From contig NZ_AP023354.1 in assembly GCF_018324685.1 (NCBI RefSeq), positions 3,782,001 through 3,846,000 on the forward strand: a DNA stretch of 64,000 nt. Direction: 5' to 3'. The notes under the pieces are model-generated. The model searched no databases. It saw only the letters and a list, made by a program, of their open reading frames with translations, and had not been told where the DNA came from. This document shows positions 6,931 to 15,242 of the stretch, one piece after another. This DNA is from Actinocatenispora sera. Its GTDB lineage: Bacteria > Actinomycetota > Actinomycetes > Mycobacteriales > Micromonosporaceae. The translations under genes were made by a program, and so were the position numbers. How positions within the stretch are numbered: the first letter of the stretch is position 1; the number at the start of each line of letters is the position of its first letter.

Positions 6931-9189
6931 GTGCGCACGCTGTTGGTGGACAACCACGACTCGTACACGTTCAACCTGTTCCAGCTGCTCGCCGAGGTCA
7001 ACGGCACCGACCCGGTGGTACTCGCGAACGACGACGACGCGCTCGCCACCGTCGATCTCGCCGGCTTCGACAACATCGTCGTCTCACCCGGCCCCGGACA
7101 TCCCGCCGTGGCCCGCGACCTCGGGCGGGTGCCGGCGCTGCTGGCCGGTACCGACCTGCCGGTGCTCGGTGTCTGCCTCGGTCACCAGGCGCTCGCCTGG
7201 CTGTCCGGCGGTACCGTCCGGCCGGCGCCGCGGCCTGAACACGGCCGGCTCGCCCGCATCACCCATCGCGGCGACGAGCTGTTCGCCGGCGTACCGGCCG
7301 AGTTCGTCGCGGTCCGCTACCACTCGCTGTGCGTCGCCGAGCCGCTGCCACCCGACTACGTCGCGACCGCGTGGGCGGACGACGGCGTCGTCATGGCGAT
7401 ACGGCACCGCGCCCGCCCGCGCTGGGGAGTCCAGTTCCACCCGGAGTCGGTCGCCTCGACCTTCGGCCGAGAGCTGCTGACGAACTTCCGCGACCTGTCG
7501 ACCACCGCCCGCCCCCGACCGAGCACGAAAGGCACGCCGACCGATCGGTCCGCTGCCGCGCCGCTCGACCCGGGCGCGGTCTCGGCGGGACGCACGCTCG
7601 ACGCGACGGCCGAGCCCGGCGGCCCGACGGCGCCGCGCGTGCCGTCCGGGTTGGGGATCCCGGCGAGCCGGGATGAGTCCGGAGAGCCGGTCCCGGCGAG
7701 CCGGAGTGGGCTGGGAGAGCCGGTATCGGCGGACGAGCCACGGTTGCGCCTGCTGCACGCCGAGCTGCCGGTGTCGGTGGACGCCGAGGCGGCGTTCGAG
7801 ACGCTGTTCGCCGGCTCGCCGGACTGCTTCTGGCTGGACAGCAGCCGGGTCGAGCCGGGGCTGTCCCGGTTCTCGTTCCTCGGCGACGCGTCCGGGCCGC
7901 TCGCGGAGACGCTGAGCTACCGGGTCGGCGAGGCCGGCGTGACGATACGGTCGGCGGCCGGATCGCGGGTCGAGCCGGGCACCGTGTTCGACGTACTGCG
8001 GCGCCAGCTCGCGCGGCGCCGGATCGACGATCCGGGCCTGCCGTTCGACCTTGCCGGCGGCTACGTCGGCTGGTTCGGCTACGAGGTGAAGGCGGACTGC
8101 GGTGCCGCCGCGGCACACCGCTCCCCGACACCGGACTCCTGCTGGATCTTCGCCGACCGGCTCGTCGCCGTCGATCACGAGCGCGGCGTCACCCACCTGA
8201 TCGCTCTGCACCGCGGCGACGACCGCGCCGCCCGCGCCTGGGTCACCGCGACCCGTGCCCGGCTCGCCGCTATCCCCGGGCCGCCGCGCCCCGCCGCGCA
8301 CGCCGACGGGCCCGGGAACGGCGCCGGGGCGGCGCCGGATCCGGTACCGCATCTGGTGCTGGACCGGGCGGCCTACCTGGACCGGATCGGCGAGTGCCAG
8401 CGCGAGCTGCGGCGCGGTGAGAGCTACGAGATCTGCCTGACGAACGCCGCCCGGGTGCCCTACACCGGCGACGACCTCGCCCTGTACCGCCGGCTGCGGC
8501 GGCTCAACCCGGCCCCGTACGCGGTGCTGCTGCGCACCGGCGGTGTCTGCGTGTACGGCTCCTCGCCGGAACGGTTCCTGCGCGTGACCCCGGCCGGCCG
8601 GGTCGAGACCAGGCCGATCAAGGGCACCGCGCCGCGCGACCCCGATCCGGTCCGGGACGCCGAACTCGCCGCCCGGCTGGCCGGCGACGCGAAGACCCGG
8701 GCCGAGAGTCTGATGATCGTCGACCTGCTGCGCAACGACCTCGGCCAGGTGTGCCGGGTCGGCTCGGTCTCAGTCGACCGGTACCTCGCGGTCGAGTCGT
8801 ACCGGACGATGCACCAGCTGGTGTCGACGGTGTCCGGGCAGCTGCGGCCGGACGTCGGCGCGGTCGACTGCGTGCGGCACTGCTTCCCGGGCGGCTCGAT
8901 GACCGGCGCCCCGAAGCAGCGCACGATGGAGATCCTCGACCGGCTCGAACCGGCCGCCCGCGGCGTCTACTCCGGCACGCTCGGCTACTTCGGCCTGACC
9001 GGCGGCGCCGACCTGAGCATCGTCATCCGTACCGCGGTGCGGTACGGCGACGAGCTGCACATCGGCGCCGGCGGCGCGATCGTCCTCGACTCCGACGCCG
9101 CGGCCGAGTTCGACGAGGTGACCCTGAAGGCCGCCGCCCCGCTCACCGCCTGGTACCAGGCGAGTCGGGTGGCGGCGCCCGTCGGGTGA
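6931..9189 (+). CDS. pabAB: Fused aminodeoxychorismate synthase (PabA-PabB)
   Basis: Makes 4-amino-4-deoxychorismate from chorismate and glutamine for folate, or for an aminobenzoate-derived metabolite. It has 752 residues. The glutamine amidotransferase domain (~1-185) has MRTLLVDNHDSYTFN, the nucleophile Cys82 in LGVCLGHQ, and the His170/Glu172 pair in WGVQFHPES. A disordered linker (~188-270, rich in repeated SR/EP) leads to the chorismate-binding component I domain. RPIKGT, with the Lys typical of PabB rather than TrpE, is followed by AESLMIVDLLRNDLG and FPGGSMTGAPKQRTMEILD. The GTG at 6931 is preferred because GGGGGAG precedes it and the conserved PabA start follows directly. Confidence 0.93.
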   Translation: MRTLLVDNHDSYTFNLFQLLAEVNGTDPVVLANDDDALATVDLAGFDNIVVSPGPGHPAVARDLGRVPALLAGTDLPVLGVCLGHQALAWLSGGTVRPAPRPEHGRLARITHRGDELFAGVPAEFVAVRYHSLCVAEPLPPDYVATAWADDGVVMAIRHRARPRWGVQFHPESVASTFGRELLTNFRDLSTTARPRPSTKGTPTDRSAAAPLDPGAVSAGRTLDATAEPGGPTAPRVPSGLGIPASRDESGEPVPASRSGLGEPVSADEPRLRLLHAELPVSVDAEAAFETLFAGSPDCFWLDSSRVEPGLSRFSFLGDASGPLAETLSYRVGEAGVTIRSAAGSRVEPGTVFDVLRRQLARRRIDDPGLPFDLAGGYVGWFGYEVKADCGAAAAHRSPTPDSCWIFADRLVAVDHERGVTHLIALHRGDDRAARAWVTATRARLAAIPGPPRPAAHADGPGNGAGAAPDPVPHLVLDRAAYLDRIGECQRELRRGESYEICLTNAARVPYTGDDLALYRRLRRLNPAPYAVLLRTGGVCVYGSSPERFLRVTPAGRVETRPIKGTAPRDPDPVRDAELAARLAGDAKTRAESLMIVDLLRNDLGQVCRVGSVSVDRYLAVESYRTMHQLVSTVSGQLRPDVGAVDCVRHCFPGGSMTGAPKQRTMEILDRLEPAARGVYSGTLGYFGLTGGADLSIVIRTAVRYGDELHIGAGGAIVLDSDAAAEFDEVTLKAAAPLTAWYQASRVAAPVG

Positions 9190-9204
9190 CGGCGCACCGG
9201 CCGG

Positions 9205-10023
9205 TCACCCGCCGTCGGTGGTCGTGCCGCCGGTGGTGGTGGGCCGGGTGGTGGTGACGCCGGTGGTGGTGACGCCGGTACGGCCGCCGTCGATGTCGAG
9301 CACGGCGCCGTGCACGAATGCGGCGTCGTCGGAGGCGAGGTACACCGCGGCGGCGGCGATCGCGTCCGGGTGCCCGGCGGTACCGGCCGGGGTGCCCTGC
9401 ATCAGGGTCTGGCCGGGGAACGTGCCGGCCGGGTCGAGCGCCGGGTCCCGGACGACGCCCGGCGAGATCGCGTCGACCCGCACGCCCCGGCCGCCGAACT
9501 CGGCGGACCAGGCGCGGGTGAGCGTCTCCAGGGCGCCCTTGGTCGACGCGTACAGTGCGCCCGTCGGCACGCCTCGCCGCGCGATCCAGGACCCGAGGTT
9601 GATGATCACGCCACCGCCGGCGGCCACCATCGCGGGCGCCACCACCTGGGTGAGGAAGAACGGCGCCTTGACGTTCACCGCGTACACCCGGTCGAAGGTC
9701 GCCGGATCGGTCGTCGACGTCGTACCGGGCGGGTAGATCCCGGCGTTGTTGACCAGGATGTCGAGCCGCCCGCCCAGCCGGCGGGTCGCCTCGGCGGCGA
9801 GCGCCTGGCTGGCCTCGGCCGTACCGTCCAGGTCGGCTCGGACGAAGCTGGCCCGGCCGCCGGCCCGCTCGATCTCGGCGACCACGGCGTCGCCACGGTT
9901 GTCGTCCCGGCCGGACACCACCACGTGCGCCCCCTCGGCGGCGAACGCGCGCGCGATCGCGCGGCCGATGTTGCTGGTCGAGCCGGTCACCAGGGCCGTG
10001 CGGCCCTGCAGTCGTTGTGTCAT
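9205..10023 (-). CDS. SDR-family NAD(P)-dependent oxidoreductase
   Basis: Short-chain dehydrogenase of 272 residues. The N-terminal nucleotide-binding loop is LVTGSTSNIGRAIARAF (TGxxxxIG). NNAG is present at about residue 90, and the catalytic Tyr/Lys lie in ALYASTKGALE. The family body ends at DIDGG; after it comes a ~26-residue threonine/glycine tail (VTTTGVTTTRPTTTGGTTTDGG). That tail is encoded by tandem copies of a 15-bp GGTGGTGGTGACGCC-type unit and is unlikely to be part of the fold. Its start faces the tetR gene, and a 16-bp operator lies 26 bp upstream. The substrate is unknown. Confidence 0.9.
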   Translation of the reverse strand: MTQRLQGRTALVTGSTSNIGRAIARAFAAEGAHVVVSGRDDNRGDAVVAEIERAGGRASFVRADLDGTAEASQALAAEATRRLGGRLDILVNNAGIYPPGTTSTTDPATFDRVYAVNVKAPFFLTQVVAPAMVAAGGGVIINLGSWIARRGVPTGALYASTKGALETLTRAWSAEFGGRGVRVDAISPGVVRDPALDPAGTFPGQTLMQGTPAGTAGHPDAIAAAAVYLASDDAAFVHGAVLDIDGGRTGVTTTGVTTTRPTTTGGTTTDGG

Positions 10024-10048
10024 GCCCTGGACGCTAGGCCGCTAATTC

Positions 10049-10064
10049 TGGACCCACCAGTCCA
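10049..10064. promoter_or_regulatory. TetR operator copy 1 (SDR side)
   Basis: TGGAC - 6 bp - GTCCA inverted repeat, 26 bp upstream of the SDR start. It has the same architecture as the second copy 87 bp away next to the tetR start. Confidence 0.7.
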
Positions 10065-10135
10065 AACATGACTCGGGTGTGATGGCGGGGATCCGCTTCC
10101 ACTTCCCGGTGTCTCGCGGCAGCGGCGGCTGATTG

Positions 10136-10151
10136 TGGACCGGCGAGTCCA
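10136..10151. promoter_or_regulatory. TetR operator copy 2 (tetR side)
   Basis: TGGAC - 6 bp - GTCCA, 21 bp upstream of the tetR GTG start, with an extra half-site-like TGGACT just downstream (10155-10160). This placement suggests autorepression together with control of the divergent SDR gene. Confidence 0.7.
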
Positions 10152-10171
10152 GCATGGACTAGGCTCAGCGG

Positions 10172-10780
10172 GTGAGGATCACGGCGAAGGGGCGCGCGAC
10201 CCGGCAACGCATCATCGATGGTGCGGCGGCTCACCTGCACAGCGCCGAGCCGGGGGAGATGACCCTCGACGACGTCCGCGCCATCACCGGGACCAGCAAG
10301 GGCCAGCTGTTCCACTACTTTCCCGGCGGCAAGGAGGAACTGCTGCTCGCCGTCGCGCAACACGAGGCCGACCGGGTGCTCGACGACCAGCAGCCGCACC
10401 TCGGTGCGCTCACCTCCTGGCCGGCCTGGCAGCGCTGGCGCGACGCGGTGCTCGCCCGGTACCAGGCGCAGGGCTCGCACTGCCCGCTGAGTGCGCTGAT
10501 GAGTCAACTCACCACCACTCCGGGGGCCACCGAGGTGGTGCGCGCGCTGCTCGCCCAGTGGCAGCAGCACATCCGGGTGGGCATCGAGGCGATGCAGGCC
10601 GCCGGCCGGATCCGCCCCGAACTGGACCCCGACCGTACGGCCGCCGCCTTCGTCGCCGGCATCCAGGGCGGCGTTCAGGTGCTCCGCTCCACCGGCCGCA
10701 TCGACCACCTCGCCGCCGTCTTCGACGTCCTCCTCACCCACCTCCGCACGACACCTACTGACACGACCACGGGCCGGTGA
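10172..10780 (+). CDS. TetR/AcrR-family transcriptional regulator
   Basis: One-domain repressor of 202 residues. The N-terminal HTH runs from RQRIIDGAAAHLHS through MTLDDVRAITGTSKGQLFHYF, the standard TetR recognition helix, and the rest is an all-helical ligand domain. HCPLSALMSQL in the middle resembles the ligand-binding helix of YxaF/LmrA-type regulators. It starts with GTG directly downstream of an inverted-repeat operator and is divergent to the SDR gene, its likely target. Confidence 0.92.
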   Translation: MRITAKGRATRQRIIDGAAAHLHSAEPGEMTLDDVRAITGTSKGQLFHYFPGGKEELLLAVAQHEADRVLDDQQPHLGALTSWPAWQRWRDAVLARYQAQGSHCPLSALMSQLTTTPGATEVVRALLAQWQQHIRVGIEAMQAAGRIRPELDPDRTAAAFVAGIQGGVQVLRSTGRIDHLAAVFDVLLTHLRTTPTDTTTGR

Positions 10781-10810
10781 CGACGCCGAGGCTCGGCGGG
10801 TGGCCGGCCG

Positions 10811-10984
10811 TCAGCGGTGGAACCAGCTGAGGATCCTGTGCCACAGCCGGCCGCGGAACTCGTGCCACCGCTCCAGCTGTTCGCGCTCCAGGCCGGACCG
10901 CACCTGTTGCCCGGCCTGGAGCGCCTCGACACTTTCCTGGTTACGGCTGCGCACCCACTGCCCGTTCGTGCCACCGGGGTACAT
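10811..10984 (-). CDS. Small hypothetical protein, 57 residues
   Basis: Begins MYPGGTNGQWVRSRNQESVEA and ends in an aromatic/basic WHEFRGRLWHRILSWFHR segment that could form an amphipathic helix. The ATG at 10984 is preferred over an upstream in-frame start at 11032 because GGAG lies 6 nt before it. It is convergent with tetR. No function is recognised; it is called on its start site, codon composition and compact non-repetitive sequence. Confidence 0.5.
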   Translation of the reverse strand: MYPGGTNGQWVRSRNQESVEALQAGQQVRSGLEREQLERWHEFRGRLWHRILSWFHR

Positions 10985-11119
10985 GGCCGTCTCCGTTCGT
11001 CGACCGCGCTTCGTCTCGACGCTAGCGAGCAAGGGGTGACGAGGACAAGGGGCTCTCGGCGCCTGCTGCGCGCGACGGATTCGGTGGCAGCCCGCTGCGG
11101 GACCCCAGACGTGCGAGCA

Positions 11120-11362
11120 TCACCGCACGTCCTGGACGAGCAGTCCGTCGATGCGGCAGAAGAAGACCCGGGCGCGGCCGTCGTGGTCGTTCGGGTCGAG
11201 CGGGCCGGCGGTCAGGTAGCACATCCCGTCGGTGAGCGCCGGTTCGGCGGTGATCACGTGCCACCAGGCGGAGCCCGCCCCGTACACCCCGGCGGCCGGG
11301 CTGATGTGCACCAGCTGTCCGGCGCGGGGAAGGCGATCGGGCCGCCGGACAAGGTTCGTCAT
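11120..11362 (-). CDS. Hypothetical protein, 80 residues, divergent from a GntR regulator
   Basis: Soluble protein beginning MTNLVRRPDRLPRAGQLVHI, with a compact beta-rich pattern (HVITAEPALTDGMCYLTAGPLD, ARVFFCRIDGLLVQDV). I do not recognise a named domain. It is transcribed away from the small GntR gene at 11540, with a 177-bp intergenic region between them. Paired with that regulator, it is plausibly its target; that is inference from layout only. Confidence 0.6.
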   Translation of the reverse strand: MTNLVRRPDRLPRAGQLVHISPAAGVYGAGSAWWHVITAEPALTDGMCYLTAGPLDPNDHDGRARVFFCRIDGLLVQDVR

Positions 11363-11474
11363 AGCCGCTCCCTTCGCGAGCGGTCAGGGGCCGGGCGGCG
11401 TGGACTGGACGCCACCCGGCCCTGTTTGCGGAGTGCAGCCAGGCTACTTGTCTGAACCATTCTTGTACAGTCTC

Positions 11475-11484
11475 ACCCATGGGT
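11475..11484. promoter_or_regulatory. Palindrome in the GntR/80-aa intergenic region
   Basis: Perfect 10-bp palindrome ACCCATGGGT, in a short relatively AT-rich stretch (about 11455-11502, including TTCTTGTACAG and GTGTGTATATGC) that stands out from the surrounding GC-rich DNA. Candidate operator or promoter region for the divergent pair. Confidence 0.35.
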
Positions 11485-11539
11485 ATGTAGGTGTGTATAT
11501 GCTGGCTCGCGAGCACCTTGGCATCGTCAAGGTGAGGGG

Positions 11540-11794
11540 ATGGAGGCCGTGCCGGACATCGAAGTGCCGAAGTGGGAGCAGATCGCCCTCGACGTCGAGA
11601 AGCAGATCCGCTCCGGGGCGTATCAGCCCGGCCAGCGGGTGATGTCGGAGAACACCATCGCCCAGGCGTACGGAGTCGCCCGCGGGACCGCTCGCCGGGC
11701 GATCGCCGGGCTCGTGGAGTGGGGCATGGTCCGGGTGCGGCCACGGCAGGGCGTCTACGCGGCGCCCCGGGAGTCCTGGCGCAAGCCGGCGTAG
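11540..11794 (+). CDS. Short GntR-family winged-helix regulator
   Basis: 84 residues comprising just the GntR DNA-binding domain: WEQIALDVEKQIRSGAYQPG, then QRVMSENTIAQAYGVARGTA (recognition helix) and the wing MVRVRPRQGVYAA. No effector domain follows, so it resembles the minimal one-domain regulators common in actinomycetes. ATG at 11540 with a purine-rich GTGAGGGG just upstream; GTG at 11549 is an alternative start. The likely target is the divergent 80-residue gene. Confidence 0.85.
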   Translation: MEAVPDIEVPKWEQIALDVEKQIRSGAYQPGQRVMSENTIAQAYGVARGTARRAIAGLVEWGMVRVRPRQGVYAAPRESWRKPA

Positions 11795-11975
11795 CCGCTC
11801 GTACCCGTTGCTGGGAACAGATGTCGTCGTCACCGAGGATCGGGTGCCGACTGCCCGCGTCCGCACCATCCACCACCGCCATCCGGCTGACGTTCGACGC
11901 CGCCGGTACGCGGCAGCGCCCGCCACCGGTGGTCCGGCGGCGGGCGCTGTTCGGGTTGCCCTGGGGCGATCAGAC

Positions 11976-12077
11976 GATCAGACGTCGCATTGCCGGGGGC
12001 GATCAGACGTCACGTTGCCGGAGGCGATCAGACGTCGCGTTGCCGGAGGCGATCAGACGTCACGTTGCCGGGGGCGG
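11976..12077. repeat. Tandem 25-bp repeat array at the 3' end of glnA
   Basis: Four consecutive 25-bp units at 11976-12000, 12001-12025, 12026-12050 and 12051-12075, of the form GATCAGACGTCRCRTTGCCGG plus RGGC, differing at only a few positions. A degraded unit precedes them from about 11955. The array runs directly into the glnA stop codon, whose own sequence (GGTCAGACGTCG) looks like a partial fifth copy. Each unit contains the palindrome GACGTC. It was probably made by slippage duplication of the glnA 3' end. Confidence 0.9.
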
Positions 12078-13502
12078 TCAGACGTCGTAGTAGAGGGCGA
12101 ACTCGTGCGGGGTGGGGCGCAGGCGGATCGGGTCGACCTCGTTGGCGCGCTTGTAGTCCACCCACGACTCGATCAGGTCGCTGGTGAACACGTCGCCGGC
12201 GAGCAGGTACTCGTTGTCGGCCTCCAGTGCGTCGAGCACCTCCGGCAGCGACCCCGGTACCTGCTTGACGCCGGCGAACTCCTCCGGCGGCAGCTCGTAC
12301 AGGTCCTTGTCGACCGGCTCCGGCGGCTCGATCTTGTTGCGCACTCCGTCGAGCCCGGCCATCAGCATCGACGAGAACGCCAGGTACGGGTTGGACGACG
12401 GGTCCGGCACCCGGAACTCGACCCGCTTGGCCTTCGGGTTCGTGCCGGTCACCGGGATGCGGGTGCACGCCGAGCGGTTGCGCTGCGAGTACACCAGGTT
12501 GACCGGCGCCTCGAACCCGGGCACCAGCCGCCGGTACGAGTTGACCGTCGGGTTGGTGAACGCCAGCAGGCTCGGCGCGTGGTGCAGCAGGCCGCCGATG
12601 TACCAGCGGGCGACGTCGGACAGGCCCGCGTACCCGGTCTCGTCGTAGAAGAGCGGGTCGCCGCCGGCCCACAGGCTCTGGTGGGTGTGCATGCCCGACC
12701 CGTTGTCGCCGAACAGCGGCTTCGGCATGAACGTGGCGGTCTTGCCGGCGGCGTGCGCGGTGTTCTTCACGATGTACTTGAACAGCTGCACCTGGTCGCC
12801 GGAGTGCAGCAGGGTGGAGAACCGGTAGTTGATCTCGGCCTGCCCGGCGGTACCGACCTCGTGGTGGGCCCGCTCCACGACCAGTCCGGCCCGGAGCAGG
12901 TTCCGGGTGATCGTGTCGCGCAGGTCGGCGGTCTGGTCGACCGGCGACACCGGGAAGTAGCCGCCCTTCGGAGTGATCTTGTGGCCCAGGTTGGCGCCGC
13001 CCTCGACCGAGCCCGAGTTCCAGGCGCCCTCGATCGAGTCGATGTGGTAGAAGCCGTGCTGGGTGGCCGTGTCGTACCGGATCGAGTCGAACAGGTAGAA
13101 CTCGGCCTCGGCGCCGAAGTAGGCGGTGTCGGCGATGCCGCTCGCGGCGAGGTAGGTCTCGGCCTTGCGGGCGATGTTGCGCGGGTCCCGGCTGTACGGC
13201 TCGCGCGTGAACGGGTCGTGCACGAAGAAGTTGAGCGCCAGCGTCTTCTCGGCCCGGAACGGGTCGACGAACGCCGTCGCCGGGTCGGGCAGCAGCAGCA
13301 TGTCCGACTCGTGGATCTGCTGGAAGCCGCGGATCGAGGAACCGTCGAACGCCAGACCGTCGGTGAACACGTCCGCGTCGAACGACTCGACCGGCACCGT
13401 GAAGTGCTGCATCACCCCCGGCAGGTCGCAGAACCGGACGTCGACGAACCGCACGCCGTCGTCGGCCAGATACTTCAGCAGTGCCTCGGAGTTGTCGAAC
13501 AC
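12078..13502 (-). CDS. glnA: Type I glutamine synthetase
   Basis: Condenses glutamate and ammonia to glutamine using ATP; the central nitrogen-assimilation enzyme, a cytoplasmic dodecamer. It has 474 residues, the normal GSI size. Key segments are [26 protein letters not shown] (ammonium/metal site), [20 protein letters not shown] (ATP/glutamate binding) and [10 protein letters not shown]. Tyr402 in the last is the adenylylation site of the GSI-beta class, so GlnE-type control is likely. GTG start with GGAGG 4 nt upstream. A two-box GlnR operator lies 66 bp upstream. The conserved neighbour order RDD - DUF4191 - lipA supports GlnA1. Confidence 0.97.
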   Translation of the reverse strand: MFDNSEALLKYLADDGVRFVDVRFCDLPGVMQHFTVPVESFDADVFTDGLAFDGSSIRGFQQIHESDMLLLPDPATAFVDPFRAEKTLALNFFVHDPFTREPYSRDPRNIARKAETYLAASGIADTAYFGAEAEFYLFDSIRYDTATQHGFYHIDSIEGAWNSGSVEGGANLGHKITPKGGYFPVSPVDQTADLRDTITRNLLRAGLVVERAHHEVGTAGQAEINYRFSTLLHSGDQVQLFKYIVKNTAHAAGKTATFMPKPLFGDNGSGMHTHQSLWAGGDPLFYDETGYAGLSDVARWYIGGLLHHAPSLLAFTNPTVNSYRRLVPGFEAPVNLVYSQRNRSACTRIPVTGTNPKAKRVEFRVPDPSSNPYLAFSSMLMAGLDGVRNKIEPPEPVDKDLYELPPEEFAGVKQVPGSLPEVLDALEADNEYLLAGDVFTSDLIESWVDYKRANEVDPIRLRPTPHEFALYYDV

Positions 13503-13567
13503 GTGTCCTCCGTCGTCTCGCGTCTCGATGCGTACCCCCGGGTACCCGGACAGGGTAGGTACCCGCC

Positions 13568-13605
13568 GTTGCCCGGCCGTATCTGCATTGTTTCGCCGCT
13601 GTTAC
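13568..13605 (-). promoter_or_regulatory. Two-box GlnR operator upstream of glnA
   Basis: On the minus strand: GTAAC-6 bp-GAAAC (13590-13605), then 6 bp, then GATAC-6 bp-GCAAC (13568-13583). The first box matches the known actinobacterial GlnR consensus gTnAC-n6-GaAAC exactly; the second is a weaker copy in the same phase. It ends 66 bp before the glnA start. Expected role: nitrogen-responsive control of glnA. Confidence 0.8.
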
Positions 13606-13747
13606 GTGCCCGCCGGCTTTCCGCCCCCCTGACCACGACCACGGCTGGGCGGAACCGCCCCCGCAACACCCACCTGAGCGCGCCGACCCGCGGTACGGGC
13701 GCGGACCCGGGGGCGCCGGTACCGGCGAGTCGCCGTAAGCTGGGCCG

Positions 13748-14179
13748 GTGAGCGAGCGCTCGTCCCAGCAGACCACCGGCCGGCCCGCCGACCCGAACGC
13801 GCCGGCCGAGCCGGGCAGCCCCGCCACCTGGGGCAAGCGGTTCGTCGCGCTGGTCCTCGACTGGATCCTCTGCCTGCTGGTCGGAACCGTGCTGGCCCGC
13901 CTGACCGGGGTGTTCTCCAACCAGACCATGGTCGGCTTCTGGGCCTACCCGGTGCTGATCGTCGAGTACGGGGTCTTCATCGGGGTCTTCGGCCAGACGG
14001 TGGGCATGCGTCTGGCCCGGATCGCCTGCCTGCGGGTGTCGGATCATGGCCGGGTCGGCGTGCCGCGGGCCCTGCTGCGCGGCTTCCTGCTCTGCCTGAT
14101 CGTGCCGCCGCTCGTGATCGGCCCGGGTGGCCGCGGCCTGCACGACCGCGCCGCCCGCTCGATCATGGTGCACACCTGA
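13748..14179 (+). CDS. RDD-family membrane protein
   Basis: 143-residue integral membrane protein. After a Pro/Ala-rich tail (~35 residues) come KRFVALVLDWILCLLVGTVLA (first helix, with the Arg-Asp that names the family placed as RFVALVLD), a second helix around VGFWAYPVLIVEYGVFIG, and a third near ALLRGFLLCLIVPPLVIG. It ends GLHDRAARSIMV, the conserved C-terminal RDD segment. It sits divergently beside glnA, as does the equivalent gene in M. tuberculosis (Rv2219A). Function is not established. Confidence 0.88.
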   Translation: MSERSSQQTTGRPADPNAPAEPGSPATWGKRFVALVLDWILCLLVGTVLARLTGVFSNQTMVGFWAYPVLIVEYGVFIGVFGQTVGMRLARIACLRVSDHGRVGVPRALLRGFLLCLIVPPLVIGPGGRGLHDRAARSIMVHT

Positions 14180-14200
14180 TCCGAGCGCCCGGACGGTGCC

Positions 14201-14215
14201 GGTCGGTCGCCGACC
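14201..14215. terminator. Weak hairpin between convergent RDD and exporter genes
   Basis: GGTCGG-TCG-CCGACC, a 6-bp stem in the 50-bp gap between two convergent genes. No U tract. Possible bidirectional terminator. Confidence 0.3.
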
Positions 14216-14229
14216 AGGGCCGACGGCGG

Positions 14230-15186
14230 TCAGGCGGACGGGTTGTCCTCCGGCGTGGGGCGGGCGGTGCGCCGACGGGGGGCGAACTGTGCGGCGGCGA
14301 TGGCGCCGAGCGCGAGGACGAAGCCGGCCACCTGCAGCGGGCCCAGGGACTGGCCCAGCACCAGCCAGCCCACGGCCGCGGCGACGACGGGGGAGAGCAG
14401 GGGCAGGAACGACAGCGCGGTGACCGGCAGCCGGCCGATGCCGGTGAACCAGAGGCCGTACGCGAGCAGTGTGCCGACGCCGCCGAGCCACAGGTAGCCG
14501 CCGAGCGCGGGCAGGTCCAGCGGTGGCAGCGCTCCCTCGACCAGTACGGCGAGGGGGAGCAGCAGGAGCCCGCCGGCGGTGAGCTGCCAGCCGGTGTACG
14601 CGAGGACGCCGACCGGTCGTCGCCACCGCTTCGACAGGACCACGCCGGCCGCCATCCCGGCGGTACCGAGGCTGCCGGCGACGATGCCGACCGGATCGAG
14701 GGCGGCGCCGGCGCGCAGCACGATCACCGCCACCCCGCCGGCTCCGGCGATCGCCCAGCCGAGCCGCCACAGCGTCGGTCGCTCCCGGAGCAGCCCGTAC
14801 GCGAGGGCGGCGACGGCGAGCGGTTGCAGTGCGCCGAGGATCGCGGCGACGCCGCCGGGCAGCCGGTACGCGGCGACGAACAGCAGCGCGAAGAAGGCGC
14901 CGATGTTGAGCGTGCCCAGCAGGGCAGCGCGCCACCACCACGCGCCGCGCGGTAGCCGGCGGCCGAGGGCGAGGGCGATCAGACCGGCCGGCAGCGCGCG
15001 CAGGGTCGCCGACCAGAGCGGATGGCCGGGCGGCAGCCATTGGCTGGCGACCAGGTAGGTGGTGCCCCAGACGACGGGGGCGAGGGCGGTCAGCGCGGTG
15101 CGTGCCGCGACGGATCCCGCCGGCGCCGCGAGGGCACCGGCGGCCTGCGCGGTACGGGTCCGGGCGCCGGTGGCGGTGTCGGCCAT
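14230..15186 (-). CDS. EamA/DMT-superfamily transporter
   Basis: 318 residues with about ten hydrophobic helices in two EamA repeats (first from LTALAPVVWGTTYLVASQWL, second from GIVAGSLGTAGMAAGVVL), typical of small-metabolite or drug exporters. It ends in a short basic tail. The start codon is 10 bp from a 27-bp perfect palindrome that overlaps its Shine-Dalgarno (GAGGAG), and it is divergent from a MarR regulator. This layout is common for exporters induced by their own substrate. Substrate unknown. Confidence 0.9.
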   Translation of the reverse strand: MADTATGARTRTAQAAGALAAPAGSVAARTALTALAPVVWGTTYLVASQWLPPGHPLWSATLRALPAGLIALALGRRLPRGAWWWRAALLGTLNIGAFFALLFVAAYRLPGGVAAILGALQPLAVAALAYGLLRERPTLWRLGWAIAGAGGVAVIVLRAGAALDPVGIVAGSLGTAGMAAGVVLSKRWRRPVGVLAYTGWQLTAGGLLLLPLAVLVEGALPPLDLPALGGYLWLGGVGTLLAYGLWFTGIGRLPVTALSFLPLLSPVVAAAVGWLVLGQSLGPLQVAGFVLALGAIAAAQFAPRRRTARPTPEDNPSA

Positions 15187-15195
15187 GGCAAACTC

Positions 15196-15222
15196 CTCGA
15201 CGTTGAAATGTTCAACGTCGAG
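15196..15222. promoter_or_regulatory. MarR operator 1, perfect 27-bp palindrome
   Basis: Half-site CTCGACGTTGAA, spacer ATG, then the exact inverse half-site. The exporter-proximal end overlaps the exporter Shine-Dalgarno sequence, so a bound repressor would cover the start region. Confidence 0.8.
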
Positions 15223-15242
15223 AAATCTAGGCCGCGAGCTAT

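Noticed and set aside
11976-12077. CRISPR-like look of the repeat array
   Set aside because: Units are directly adjacent with no spacers and 25 bp long; it is a simple tandem repeat.
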